Positions 13,593 to 25,981 of a stretch of DNA of 64,000 nucleotides are shown here, piece by piece; position 1 is the stretch's first letter, and every line of letters starts with the position of its first letter. The notes beneath the pieces are model-generated. The model ran no database searches and had not been told where the DNA came from. It saw nothing but the letters and a program-made list of their open reading frames with translations. The position numbers were made by a program, and so were the translations under genes. The stretch comes from Sarocladium kiliense (Eukaryota; Ascomycota; Sordariomycetes; Hypocreales; Sarocladiaceae): positions 62,001-126,000 of the forward strand of contig JAUZTG010000024.1 of assembly GCA_030734395.1 (NCBI GenBank). The letters are read 5' to 3'.

Positions 13593-16017
13593 TTACCACC
13601 TACGATTGCCCATAGGAGCGTGGTTGGCGTTGGCTGCTGACATGTTAGTACATTACATTCATGGGTAGACAGGATGTTAACTGACTGACCTCTACCACCG
13701 CCGCGCCCACGGTAGCCTCCCCAGCCTCGACCACCGCCGCCACCACCGTAGCGGACCATCTCAGCCAGGCGGGGGTCAATCTGCTGCTTAGCCTCAGAAA
13801 GCACATTGACGAGGTCACGAGCTTGCTTCTGGTCTGGTTCGAAGTTAGTAAAACCCGAGAAGAGCGTGAGAATGAGCAACTTACTGTCAGTGGTGAAGAA
13901 GGTAATGGCAGTACCCTTCGCACCAGCACGACCAGTACGGCCGATACGGTGAATGTAATCCTCCGAGTTGTTGGGATAATCGTAGTTCAACACATGGGTG
14001 ATGTTGCGAACGTCTTTGTGCAACTGGTTAGCAGACAGAAAGGAAATGGTATAGCAACGTCCAGCTCGGACAAAGAAGCGTGACAGCTTAAGTATACTGG
14101 TCATCCTGTGCTCCATGTACTTTACTCCATGTTAGGAGGTTGGGGCGATTCAAGCGCGGAAATGCCATCCTGGGGATATGCCGGCACCGGTCCTCGGTAT
14201 TTGGGAGCCTTGAGAGACAGCTTGATCTGGTCAAGTAATGCCACCTTCTCGCTCGTACCACGACACAAAGACATACGGTACAAGAGCGGAAATACGAGTA
14301 TAGCAGGGTTCGCAATTGCGGGCTACACAGCAGACCAAGACTCCATGGGTTGAGAACCGTGTGAACACACACAAGTTTATCAGGCAGATTCGCGCAGTGA
14401 AGAGAGCCCCTAGACACCAAAGAGTAAAGTACAGCATAATGCTTTGCTGGAAGTTGCTTGGGGAGGGGGCCATGGGGAGGGGGGACTTGATACATACCGA
14501 TACCACGAGAGGCGACATCAGTGGCAACCATGATAGGGCTCTTGCCTGTCTTGAACTGGTCGAGGACCCAGTCACGCTCGTTTTGCTGCTTGTCACCGTG
14601 AATGGCTGGCATCGTGTTAGTATGCGGTGTGGACATAGGCAGATTTCAACTTACAAAGAGCTGGCCAGCCGTCCTGGCGGAGGAAGCGAGTGATCTCGTC
14701 AGCAACGCGCTTGGTGCCGACGAAGATGAGAATCTTGTTCTCTTTGTCCTCCATGACCTTCTCCATGTGCTTGATCATGCGGTCGCGCTTCTCCATCTCG
14801 CTCACGACCTCGACAATTTGAGTGATGCGGTGGTTAGCAGACAGGTCCAGGGAACCGATGTTAACCTGAATGAAGTCCTGCAAGAAGTCGGAAGCCATGG
14901 CGCGGACCTCCTTGGGCCATGTGGCGGACCACATCAGAGTCTGGCGATCAGGCCGGATCTGACCGATGATCTTCCGGATTTGGGGCTCGAAACCCATGTC
15001 CAGCATACGATCAGCCTCGTCGAGCACAAGGTAGGTGACGCGGCGGAGGTTGGTCTTGCCAGCCTCGAGCATGTCGATGAGACGACCGGGGGTAGCAATG
15101 CAGACCTCAACACCACGAGAGAGGTCACGAATTTGGGGGCCCTTAGGGACACCGCCGTAGACGCAGGTATTGCGGATGCGAGATGACCGGCCGAACTTGG
15201 TAATCTCCTGCTGAATCTGAACAGCAAGCTCACGAGTGGGAGCAAGGACAAGAACAATAGGACCGTCTCCGGGAGCGAGGAGAGGCTGTGCGTTGATGTG
15301 GACGATGGCGGGCAGACAGTAGGTAAGAGTCTTTCCTGAACCAGTCTCGGCAATACCGACGACATCGCGTCCAGAAAGAGCCATAGGCCAACCCTGGGAC
15401 TGAATGGCAGTAGGAGCGGGGAAGCCCTGTGCCTTGACCTCGTCCATCACGTAGCGAGGGAATCCAGCCTCGTCGAAAGTCTCGACGGGCCTGGGAACGT
15501 CATTACCGTGAACAGTCATCTGGTGCTTGCGACGGAACTCGTCGACTTCTGCGGGGGAGCGGGCGGTAACCTCGGGATCCTCCTTGTAGAACGACTTCTC
15601 GAACTTGGGCATAGTTGCAAGATCTGGTAATTGATTAGCGATGCAAAATGAACAGGCCGTGAAGCGCGACTTACCCCATTCCTGCTTCTGAAGACCGGCA
15701 CCGAGAGCGCTCATACGATCACCACCACCGCCGCCGAAACCACCACCACCACCTCCGAAGCCACCACCATTGCTGTAACCGTTGCTGCGGCTGTCAAGAT
15801 GTTAGTAACGAGTCCTTGACGGGTATGAGGCGGTCAGATTGTTGCCTCGCCTAAACAGCGATGCCCAACACTGGCCGTTGTGAGAATGATTGACATACCC
15901 TCCGTAGCCGCCGCCGCCGCCGCCATATCCGTTGCGGTCACCACGATCGCCGCGATCACGGCCGTAACCACCACGACCGCCGCCGCCGCCGTAGCCGCCG
16001 CCACCGTATCCAGACAT
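13593..16017 (-). CDS. DBP2: ATP-dependent RNA helicase Dbp2 (DEAD box, p68 family)
   Basis: Seven exons (16017-15899, 15790-15675, 15623-14655, 14605-14498, 14013-13885, 13833-13690, 13633-13593) encode 541 residues, close to the usual 540-560. Residues 1-75 are Gly/Arg/Tyr-rich. The helicase core follows: Q motif (FPAPTAIQSQ, 146-155), motif I AETGSGKT (170-177), PTRELA (207-212), DEAD (280-283), SAT (311-313), ATDVASRGID (429-438) and HRIGRTGR (459-466). The C-terminus is RGG-rich and ends GNRRW. Dbp2 proteins remodel nuclear RNA-protein complexes and act in mRNA export, termination, nonsense-mediated decay and rRNA processing. The fourth intron is unusually long (484 nt). The last acceptor is a tandem NAGNAG, so the final exon may start at 13636 or 13633. 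Identity is secure. Confidence 0.97.
14014..14497 (-). promoter_or_regulatory. Long conserved-position intron of DBP2 (possible autoregulatory element)
   Basis: The intron is 484 nt, against 49-108 nt for the other introns of this gene. The donor is GTATGT after the codons for SRGI, and the acceptor follows a GCTAAC branch site. It splits the Asp codon of the RGID motif. From memory, yeast DBP2 has a roughly 1 kb intron at an equivalent late position, and that intron mediates negative autoregulation by Dbp2 protein. Retention would add a premature stop soon after the donor. Regulation here is inferred, not seen. Confidence 0.5.
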
Positions 16018-16802
16018 ATTCAGAGTGTTGCAAGGGGTATCGATCGGGGAAATCAAATGGTCGACTCTGAGTCGCGCGTGTGAAAGAGACACGGTCGAAG
16101 AATCGAAAGAAGACGTAGAAACAAGATTCGTCTGTACAGACGATGATGGAAGGGAGCGTTGGGGGTGAAGGATAGAGGAAAACAAGGGTCCTTTGATTGA
16201 TGGGAAAGAGGTGAAGTGAAGGAGAAGTTTTGTTTGGGAGGGCGCAGATAAGGGACAATCAGTCGCGCCTGATTTTTTTTTCTTGCTGGCCTTTCTTGCC
16301 TCTGACAGGCAAAGGTTTCGCCGCTAGAGCCACTGGAAATCCCTGCAAGCGCGAGTCGCTAGGCAGCAGGTACGTACTGTTACAGCTGATGAGTAATCCG
16401 CATGTGACCAGAACAGAGCCCACGTGACTACCTGATGCCGGACCGATATGTGCCAGTGGGAGGCTTTAAGGCCAGTGCTCTATCTGAAGGAAGGGTTCCA
16501 TGCTAATTCTTAGTGCAATTGAAGATCGTAGTCAATAACCGGAGCACAAGGTCATGGAACAAGGTATCATAATTGTATTCAACCAAGCCTATGGCGCTTA
16601 GGAGACATAGCAGAGAGACGAAAGAAAATAGAATGCGAAACAAGAAAAGAGGCTTCCAAGCCCCATACCGGACTGCTTCCAGTCGTCTATTATTTCCCCG
16701 AGCCGATTGTTTCCAGGTATCGCTTTTCTATCAAGCCGAGCCTGGTCCATACGTCCGTATTCTACACGCAGCCTCGGAACAGGCCACACCATATCCAACG
16801 GC
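16018..16802. other. Intergenic: DBP2 promoter and NADH dehydrogenase 3' region
   Basis: 785 bp between two minus-strand genes. The part next to 16017 should hold the DBP2 promoter and leader; a poly(T) tract on the plus strand sits near 16272-16281. No coding sequence was recognised. Confidence 0.6.
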
Positions 16803-18665
16803 TTACTCCCGGGAGACATCACGGCCGAAGACCTTGGACTTGACCCAGTCGACGAGGACAAGGACGCGGTTCCGTGCTATATATGGGTCAGTATTGCGTT
16901 AATGTTGACGCGGAGATGATGTTTGAACTTACTGCTGAAGCACATGGAAAGATACGCACTCCGCCAGAACAGATAAGTCATACTTCCGCCCGTGGCAAGG
17001 TTGCCGTTCCACCAGCTCACATCAGCAACAGCCTTCTCGCTACCGATATAGGCTAGACTGCCCTGGTGAGAGTAGCGGAAAGGCTTGACATCCTTGATAC
17101 GGCGGAGCTGCTTCTCCAAAGCCTCAATCTCGGAAGCGGCATCAGCGGCGTTGCCCTGTTGAAGGTTCAGGCGGCTGCTGAGCTCGTGGATACGAGCCTC
17201 GGTGCTCTCCGTCTTGGCCATGTTGTTGAAGAGGCGAGCGAGGAAGTTGCCCTCCTGAGAGGCTACCTGAGCAGTAGGGGCGTAGCCTGCGACAGCGCAG
17301 TCACCAATGGCCCAGATGTCGCGTGTGCCTTGAACAACAAGGTACTCATTGACGGCGAGACCACGGCGGGAGTCCTTCTGAGCGGGAATCTTAGACATAA
17401 GGTCCTTAACGATGGGCCGAACAGCATTGCCAGTAGCCCAGACCAGAAGACCATAAGGAATCTTGACAAGCTCCTTGGTGCCATCGGGACGTGAGATCTC
17501 AGCCTCGACGGTGCTCTCAGTAACCCTCTTGACCATAGTCTTGGTCATGATGTCAATCTTCTCCTCGCGGAGAGTATCCTCGGTGTAGTCAATCAGCTGC
17601 TTCGAGAAAGAGGGCAAGACGTTGGGCAGGGCTTCGATCAGGGTAACCTTGAACTGCGGGCTGATTTCCGGAACGAGCTTCTTGATGTCCTCTTCGAAGA
17701 AGTCCTGAAGCTCACCAGCGAATTCGACACCAGTGGGACCACCGCCGACGACAACCATGTGCATAAGACGGTCGACCTCCTCCTTGGACTGATCCTTGAA
17801 AGCAGCAGTCTCGACGCAGTCCATGATCTTCTTGCGAATCCGTTGGGCATCACCGATCTCCTTGAGGAAGCAGCTGTGCTCTCGTACACCAGGAATACCG
17901 AAAGTAGCGTTCTCAGCGCCTACACCAATAACAAGCATGTCGTAAGGAACCTCGGTCTCGGAAGTTGCGCCCTTGACCTCAGAATTGTCGAAAACCTTGA
18001 TAACCTTGCGCTCCGGGTCAATGCTGGTAGCTTCGGCCTCATAGAACTTAGCAGCGGCCTTCTTGTGACGGAGGATAGCGCGGACCGGCTCCATGATGGA
18101 GCGGTGCTCGATGGTACCGGTAGTGCAGGAGGGCAGGAGAGGAGTGAACAGGAAGTAGTTGCGAGGCGAGATTACGACGACATTGTAGTTTTCGGTATCG
18201 AGCTTCTTGAGGAGAGCAACGGAGCCCCAGCCAGTGCCTGGTCATCAATTGTTAGTTGTCGCGAAACGGCTATTGTGGTGCGAAGAGTCATAGCTCACCG
18301 AGGATGACGAGGGTCTTTTTGGACGGATCGGCCTCATACTGAGGCTGAGGATGACGATCTTGGTAAATGACCCATGTAGTGTATCCGAGAAGACCACCGA
18401 CTGACAGGTAGGAAAGCCTCCAAACCCATCTGAAGGTCCTGCGAATGGCGCCGGGCTTCGGCTTCGGCGCTTGGTCGGCATAGGCCCTTCGGAAGGCCAG
18501 GCGTGCCGAGGCATTGATCTTGGGGGCGACGCCGGGCCTGGTCGCTGTTCGAAGAGTAGACGCTCTGGATGCAGTAGAGAAGGACTTGGCTGCGATGTTC
18601 GCGCTGGCAAAAGCGATGGGCTTTGCGGCAGCCATGGCCATGAAGGGCCGCGCGGAAGAAGCCAT
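16803..18665 (-). CDS. NDE: External alternative NADH:ubiquinone oxidoreductase (type II, mitochondrial)
   Basis: Three exons (18665-18299, 18237-16933, 16876-16803) encode 581 residues; an in-frame ATG at 18683 would add six. The first 60 or so residues are Ala/Ser/Arg-rich, like a mitochondrial presequence. A short hydrophobic segment follows (RLSYLSVGGLLGYTTWVIY), as in external Nde enzymes anchored in the inner membrane facing the intermembrane space. The FAD-binding fold has GTGWGSVALL from residue 123. The NADH-binding fold has VVVGGGPTGVEFAGE (GGGPTG at 287-292), and a late motif WAIGDCA precedes AQVASQEG. The protein ends FGRDVSRE, typical of the family. It oxidises cytosolic NADH and reduces ubiquinone without proton pumping. 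No EF-hand insert is seen, so it resembles the calcium-independent Nde2 type. Confidence 0.95.
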
Positions 18666-20361
18666 GGCGAGATGAGGGCTCAACGGGATGAGCAGCAGCT
18701 TCTGCGAGAATCAGGGCAGAAGCAAGCGTCAACTTGCCAATGGCAACCCTTTGAGAAGAATAAGATCCTCTAAGGGGGAGATGGTGATAAGGGGAAGTGC
18801 AAGAGGGATAAAGAAGAGTCACAGGTGATGGAGACCAGGATTGGGGGTTGCTCGCAACGCAGGCAGGGTTAGCACTTCTGAAGAGCGACAGCTTTTTTGG
18901 TGGCTCGCGCAAGCTGAAGCGACGCGGGATGACGCCCGCCGCGTGCGGCAGAGTTGCCGTACCCTCTAGCTCGGTGTCTCGCACCCACCTACGGACGACA
19001 GGGCAGGGCACCCACTGAGGTGCAGCTTATCGGGCCTGCGCGCGCGCAATTTTTTTTTCTTCGTCCTCACTACCTGAACGTGGTAAGTCGAGCCGACCCC
19101 CATGAGCACGCGAGATCAGCGGCGCACACGGCTAGCAAGTTTAGTGAGAGATTCAGGGTGAAAGGCGGCCAGGGCACCTCCTGTCCCGTCCAAGACAACC
19201 TAAGCTCCAGCGCTGTTGAATTTTCCCAGGCTGTTTGACAGGGAGGATATATCTCGCATGTGATAGGTACGACTAAAGCTCAGGTACCTATGGTAGGGGT
19301 CCAGCATCCACCCAGGTGAGGCTTTTCGTGAACCAGATGCAAGGATTTCTTTCCCTTCTGATTTTTTTGCATTCTGACTTTATCCGGCCTTTCAATCGCG
19401 CACCAGAGGATGGCTGGAAAATTCCAACCAGACAGCCATGTGACTGCCGGTTGTCCAGATTGCAATCCCGGAACTGACCGAAGGCTGCCGGAGGCGTACA
19501 CGGGCTGCGGCCAGCTGCAGGTTATCATTATCGTGCTGCAGATGCACGACAGAGACCCGAAGTTGCACGTCTTCACGGCCAGCGGGTGTGAGATACTCAA
19601 CACAGACTAGCAGATACCTACACGATGGAGCTTCCGCACTCAGTGTTCCCATCGTCCGGCAGGTTCCATTCAACCGGGTGGGTCGATCTGATTAATGTTG
19701 CCCGGATGCACCCAGGCCCTGGGACATTGCCCTAGGGCACTCTTACGGAGTACGAGAGCGGATGAGCTACTAGTACTGTCAGTAGCTCCCTGTAGGTGCC
19801 AAGCTATGCCTCGAGACGCGGTCGCTTGTTCCACCTTAGCTCACGCCATGGCCTTCCTCTTAGTAGTGTAGAGAGATTGTATTCTGTTCACTTTCCTCAC
19901 TTAAGGTCTATCATTGTGTTTGGCCTCGTCGGCGAGAGAAATGCCCGGCCTCCGAAAACTGCAAAAGCGAGCACTGCGTTGTCTATGGCACGAGTTGGGA
20001 GAAGAACGACAGGCTGATCCTTAAGGCATGATCTCTATGTCGTTCTCCATATCTATCTCCTCCTTTCACAGACCGTTGACCAACCTAGCGACATTACTAC
20101 GTATATATTATATCACCTTTTCGTAAATGTCGGTTGTGAAGTTCACCTGCGCTGCCCGAAGTATTTGATGCGTTGCTGTCATTGGCCATTCACGCGGGGT
20201 TTCCATGGCCGTCGCAATTGAGGCTGAGCCGGAGCCTGACTGTTCTTGACATCGTAGAACCTCTCACAAGGCCTCAGCATCCTTGTGACCACCGGAGAAA
20301 TCCTTCACCGAACACACGATTAGCTATCTCAGTCGCTGTTGGCACAGAGCCGTTGCTCATC
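18666..20361. other. Divergent intergenic region, NADH dehydrogenase / NLR gene
   Basis: 1.7 kb between divergent genes. It includes a CG-alternating run followed by poly(T) at about 19037-19058. An open frame upstream of 20362 reads into the NLR gene but lacks family similarity. No further gene was recognised. Confidence 0.5.
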
Positions 20362-23300
20362 ATGCCACCCACAGGGCTGCGCCTGCTGTCCCTAGACGGT
20401 GGCGGCGTTCGGGGTCTCTCATCGCTCTACATCCTGCGAGATCTCATGTCACGCGTTTCGGCTGATGCGGAAACTATCGCAAAGCCATGCGACTATTTCG
20501 ACATGATCGGCGGCACGAGTACCGGCGGCCTCATTGCCATCATGCTTGGGCGCCTTGAGATGACGGTTGAAGATTGTATCGATGCCTACAAAGAGCTATC
20601 ACAAGCCGTGTTCCAGAGCCCAAAGCAGTTCATGAAGGCAAGAAACGCAGCTCGATTTATCCGTGGTGGTGAAGTTGACTCCAAGTACAAGTCCGAAGGC
20701 TTGGAAGAGGCCATCAAGAAGATTCTCAACAGGGCGAACTGTCCCGAAGACGCACTGCTCAAGAACTTAGACGGAAAGTGTAAAGTGTAAGTCATGCTTT
20801 CTTCACCACGATCAATGACCAGGGAGAATTTCTGACACTGTCACCATGTCCAGTTTTGTATGCGCTTTAAGCAATATCTCAGGTGAAATCACATGCTTCA
20901 AGTCCTACGGAACTTCAGCCTACGATGACTGGATTGACAAGGTTCAGATATGGGAGGCTTGCCGAGCCACGTCTGCGGCAATATCTTATTTCACTTCGAT
21001 GCAAATCAATTCCTCCGAAGGTGACTTCAGCGATGGTGGGTTGCGTGAAAACAATCCAATCGCAAGGGTCTGGGAACAAGCGATGGCCGCTTGGCCGGAA
21101 ATCAAGAGCGAGTCTGAACTTAATCGAGCCTTATCTTGCATCGTATCCATTGGTACAGGACTTCCCGCTTTCCCAAACGATGACCAAAAGATTGATGGTC
21201 TCGTAAAGCGGCTGCAAAAGATCGCCCTCGATACCGAAAGCGTTACAGAGAAATTCGTCAATAGCAAGCCTGAGCTATTTCGTAGCGGACGCTATGTTCG
21301 CTTCGACGTGGATCGGGGCTGGAAAGGAGTTAAGCTGGATGATGTGACAAGGCTTGATCTTATCTCTGAAGCGACCACCGTCTATTTGCGAACATTGAAG
21401 GTTCAGGATGCTGTCAAGGCATGTGCAGACCGCCTCGCACGTAGAGAAGGTTCGCAACCCGCCATATTCTTCACCTGCCTCCCGAGTAAGCCTGCCTCAA
21501 AGCTGACGGGTTGTAAATCTAGTCTCCGGAGCTGCCCTACAGCCAAAGCACCAGTACAAAGTGCAATTTAGTGTCACTGGAGCTCCTGGGTGGAACAAGT
21601 TTGTTGAACGACGAAAAGACATAAAGAGGATAGATGATGTCCTTCTACCCAGTCTTTCCCCGTGCTCATCACCAGCCTCTGGATGCCGCGTCTTTGTGCT
21701 GCATGGCTTGGGGGGTATCGGCAAGACCCAACTTGCTTTGAACTTCGCATTGCGCAACAAACACCGCTTTGATTCAGTGTTCTGGCTGAAAGGGAATACC
21801 GAGACAGACCTCCGGCAAAGTCTTTGTGAAAATGCCAAAAGAGTCCCTGAGCTTTCAAAGTATCGCGGTCAGACATTCAACGATCCAAGTGCGCAACAAC
21901 GTGCTATTGAGGATTTTCTTGATTGGCTTCGAAATGAAGACAACCAGAACTGGCTTCTGGTGTTTGATAATGTCGACCTTGATCCCACCCAGGAGAAGGA
22001 CATAGAACGTGGGGCGTACGACATCAATCAATATTTTCCAGGGGTCGATCATGGCTCACTTCTCATTACCACCAGACTCTTCAAGATGGAGCAAGTCGGG
22101 GAGAGTTCTGGAGTTGGGATTGTCGATCTCGATACGAGCAGGCGTATCTATGAGAAATGGAACGGTAGTGAGTAACGTAAGTGATAATTTCGCAATTTCG
22201 TATGTTGACGTCGTCATGCCTCTCTTCTTCTTCATGGTGAACCGGCTGACGAAAGCTATGTTTTATGTGGAGGCTAATATTTGCAAAGCACAAGACGAGG
22301 CCAGCACAAAGCTTCTAGGCCCTGTGATGCTCAACGGCCTACCTCTTGCTATCGCACAGGCAGCTGTTTACATCAAACAAACAGGAATCAGAATCTCCGA
22401 GTACATCAGGAGATATGAAGATGCACAAGTCTGGCCGCAAGTTGTAGGTGCAGATGGCTTCATACATCCATTACAATGGCACGAGAAGACCATCGGGATC
22501 ACCTGGGCGCTGTGTTTGCAACGAGTTCGTGAGCTGGGGCCCGTTGGACCAATTGCTGTGAACTTGGTTCATGTCTGGGCATTCCTAGATAGCACTGACC
22601 TTTACTACGGGCTTTTCAAACATGTGCTGAACTTTCCGTCGGTCTGGGGCTTGGTTTCGCCAGACGAGGAAGATTTAGCTGTTGTGGGATTGGAGTCATG
22701 GCAAAGCAGGTGGAACTTCCCCCTGTTGCCTGAATGGCTTTTGACTCTGCGATCTAGTGAGGCTGTCTTCAACGAAGCCGTCCAAATGCTGATGGCATAC
22801 CACTTGATTGAGCCTCAAACCTCAAAGTTAAAAGGTCGAGCGACAGATTTCGAGAACATTGGATACTCTATGCACCCCGTCGTGCACTTGTGGGCACGGC
22901 ATTCTCAAAGCCTGTCGCAGAAATCACAGTCGTCAACAACGGCGATCGACTTGTTCTTTACGCTGGAGATCAAAAAGTGGACTGCAAGGTACCGCATGTC
23001 TCCCCACGCCTGTCGAGCTACTACGAACTACCTTGCATTGCATGCAACAAGTAGAGAGGTGGGTGATGGACCTGTTGATTCGCTCAGGACTGTCTGCGCG
23101 TTCACTTGTTTGGCCACCTTATTTAATAACGTTGGTCGCGACTACAGTGGCGTACTCACTCAGAGATGCTTGGATTCAGCAGTACTGCCGTGGAAGTTAC
23201 GACGGCTAGCATGTAGCCGACGACGGCGGTGGCTGTTACGCAAAGGTCACTATGCTGAGGCCGAAGAATATGCTCAGGAGCAGCTACGTGTGTGCGTTGA

Positions 23301-24102
23301 TGCAGTTGGTGAAGGCCACGAACAAACCATGAAGTCAAAAGTTGGGCTTGCCGCAGTCATTGGAATACAGGGAAGGGCCGCTGAAGACCGGGCTCTTTGC
23401 GAGCAGGTCGTACACGCTTTCGACGCATCTACAACCCCTTCATCAAATTACAAAAGGATTACTTTTGAAGCAATGGGACGCCTTGGGAGCTCTTTTCTCG
23501 GCGAGGGCCAGCTTCGTGATGCGGAGCATTGGTACGCAAGAGCCATGGACTTGTATGTCGAGGAGGCAATTGTTGAACAGATGTGGGACGAAGCAGCGAT
23601 ACCGATTTGGAAAGGCATGAGTCTCTTTTATCGGCAAACAGGGGCAAATGAGGCTGCTAAGGAGTATTGCCACGAAGCATGGAAGTTGAACCGCAAGCTA
23701 TGCGGCACTACAGCGTACTCTACAAACCGACTAGCAATGATGCTAGCGGAGACCTGCTGGCTGTCAAGGGATTTCGGAGAGGCAGAAGTATGGCTGGACC
23801 AGATCGTACGCAAAGACTCTCGCAAGCTGAAAGAGGGGCTAGCAGATTCCTACTGGGAACTAGGCCGTCAAGTTGTCGAGAAAGGCGATGCAGAGTTCCT
23901 CCTGCACTCTGACTCGAGTTTGTTGCTCCGCAAGGTTTTGAAAGAAGTTGTTGCATTTTATGGGCAGGAGCACTCGGGAGTACACTCATGGTACAAAGAC
24001 GTGAGACTGCTCTTCGGAAAGTATGGGCATGAAGACGCCATTGGTGATCTTGACAGTCTCTGGAACCCGGATCTTCCAGGCGAGGACAACAGTAGGTCTT
24101 GA
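20362..24102 (+). CDS. Patatin-like phospholipase / NB-ARC / TPR protein (fungal NLR-like sensor)
   Basis: Four exons (20362-20786, 20854-21485, 21523-22167, 22289-24102) encode 1171 residues. The N-terminal patatin domain has the oxyanion motif DGGGVRG (12-18), the nucleophile elbow GTSTG with Ser53, and the catalytic Asp202 in DGG, so the lipase looks active. The NB-ARC domain has Walker A GLGGIGKT (414-421), a Walker B-like LLVFDN (497-502), a GSLLITTR motif and GLPL (584-587). The C-terminal 500 residues are helical and repetitive, with TPR-like units (for example KGHYAEAEEYAQEQL and EGQLRDAEHWYARAM). This is the architecture of fungal STAND/NLR proteins linked to non-self recognition and regulated cell death. 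The 37-nt second intron is very short but is the only acceptor choice that keeps frame. The start was chosen just before the patatin domain; an upstream in-frame extension exists. Confidence 0.88.
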
Positions 24103-25981
24103 TCAACTCTAGCTGTATCGTGTGGAGTCATAGTATACTCATTGACCGTCGAGGCTATAGCTGAACCAAGACGTTTGAGTGGTCATGGGAATCCAGGGTA
24201 TGCCATATTCTGAGATTGCGGACATGAAAACAAACATGTCCGCCCTAAGCCATTGTCTCCTGAGCTGTGACTTGCACGTTTTCCAAGAATGGAACCCTCG
24301 ATTCGAGCGAGTGCCTGGTTGCGCCGACCGGAAGATCTTCAATGTTGCCCCAAGAAAGAAGTCCCGAAGAAGGGCTGGACAATAGTTCCAGCGATAGCAA
24401 GGGAAAACCAGAAAAAAAATACGAGACTCTGTTCAGGGTGACGCGAAGTTTTGGAACGCATGGTTGAGCGTCACCCCATGGCCTACGAGTACATCCTGAT
24501 ACACTGGGAGTGGGCCGTCAAATGGGTGGTGGACAGTGAGCAGGCCAGATGCCAAGGGCGAATAGATGCTTCGTTAATCAGACTGGTGTTGTTTCCCATC
24601 CATCAATCATAGATGCGAATGAACCGAGGATGCATCTCAATCAAGATTAGGTCACAATCAATACGACATCAACTTTTCCGGATGTCCTTACGTCGTCACA
24701 CCATCCTGCTGAATGGTTCCCTCTCCTGGAAAAGGCTGCGAGACGCCACCGTGCTTCACCATCAATAACCTTAAAGGTTAGGGCCGCTGATTAATTACCG
24801 TTGCCGATAAGGTGCATCCGTACCGGAGGCTTTAATCAATGCGAGGGAAGGAGCGAGGGACTTTCTCAAAAATGAAGGCAGTTGCGATGCAGTGAACGTG
24901 CACGTGCCTTCCCCGATTCCCTGCCCTGGCTGCTCATCGTTGTTGACCCTCAGTATCTCAGCCAAGCCGGAACTTTCCTTCCACCAGCAGCAAGCATTCG
25001 TCCAAGCAGCGTCACCACTCAACATCGCTCCCATTTTCCAATCCCCTTGCCGCTGTCACACTCGAAAACATGCATCGACGCCATTGACAGGCATGCCCGC
25101 GACAACGTCAGTGCAAACATCGTCCTGGGTCCTACTGCGCCAATCGCAAGGCCTCTTGTCGCACCCTTAACCGGACCCATGGCCCCTGAAACCCCCGACC
25201 CTGGTTGAGACGTCGGAGATGCGTCCATCTGTCGCAGCTCCCCCCAGACCTCCTCTACCCGCCCCCAACATCTCCTGCTAGCCAGGACGCAGGCATCATG
25301 TTAGTGCACGTTATCGACCTGCGATGATGGCCGCCCTGGGTTCTCATGGCCCTTGTCAGGCCCGCTTCGGCTCGCCTCCACGGCTCTCGTTCCTGGCCAA
25401 GACTGCCGGAGCTGGCCAGGATCCCCAGACTCTCCGGACCCGCACGGTCTCTAGTCATGACTTTGACTGGGCTATTGTTTCGACGATGAATACGGCCTCC
25501 CCTTGTCCCTTCAGGTCGGATGACAAGCCTTGACGCCTCGAAAGCAGGACGCATAGACGCCCTTCTGCTCCAGATGGCTCGTGTCGCAAGGCTTTCTGCC
25601 CCTAGGCAGGCTTGCTGGGCTCCCTCTGTTTCAACCTAGGGTACCCCCAGACCATCGCCTTCGCTCTTCTAGATCCCCTCTCTCCTGTTCCTACTTCCTT
25701 TCTTCCTTTCACTTCTCACGTCGAATCGATCTGCAGCATATAGACTGTAGCTGGGTTGGCTGTCCTGTCGTTTCCTTGTGTCCTTTCGCTGGGCTGGTCC
25801 CATTTCCCTTTCCCCTTTTTCGACTTTCTTTGTTGTATCGAGAACTGGATTCTGTGTTCTTGGATCTGGACATCTAACGAGAACATTGCGGAGGACCGGA
25901 CGGCCAAGACCGCCTAATCGCACATTCAACTTCTTGACAAACACCTGGTGACCTTCCAATAACAACCACAACAACAACAAT
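24103..25981. other. Intergenic: NLR 3' region and leader of the membrane-protein gene
   Basis: 1.9 kb without a recognised gene. The last 60 bases before 25982 are AACAAC-rich and pyrimidine-poor, like an unstructured 5' leader. The segment from about 25560 is TC-rich, as in fungal promoters and leaders. Confidence 0.5.

Noticed and set aside
14602..15186. 194-codon frame antisense to DBP2
   Set aside because: Lies fully opposite the conserved helicase core; the helicase motifs settle the true strand.
20173..20361. 63-codon N-terminal extension of the NLR protein
   Set aside because: Open and in frame, but the patatin domain begins right after the ATG at 20362 and the extension has no signal peptide or domain.
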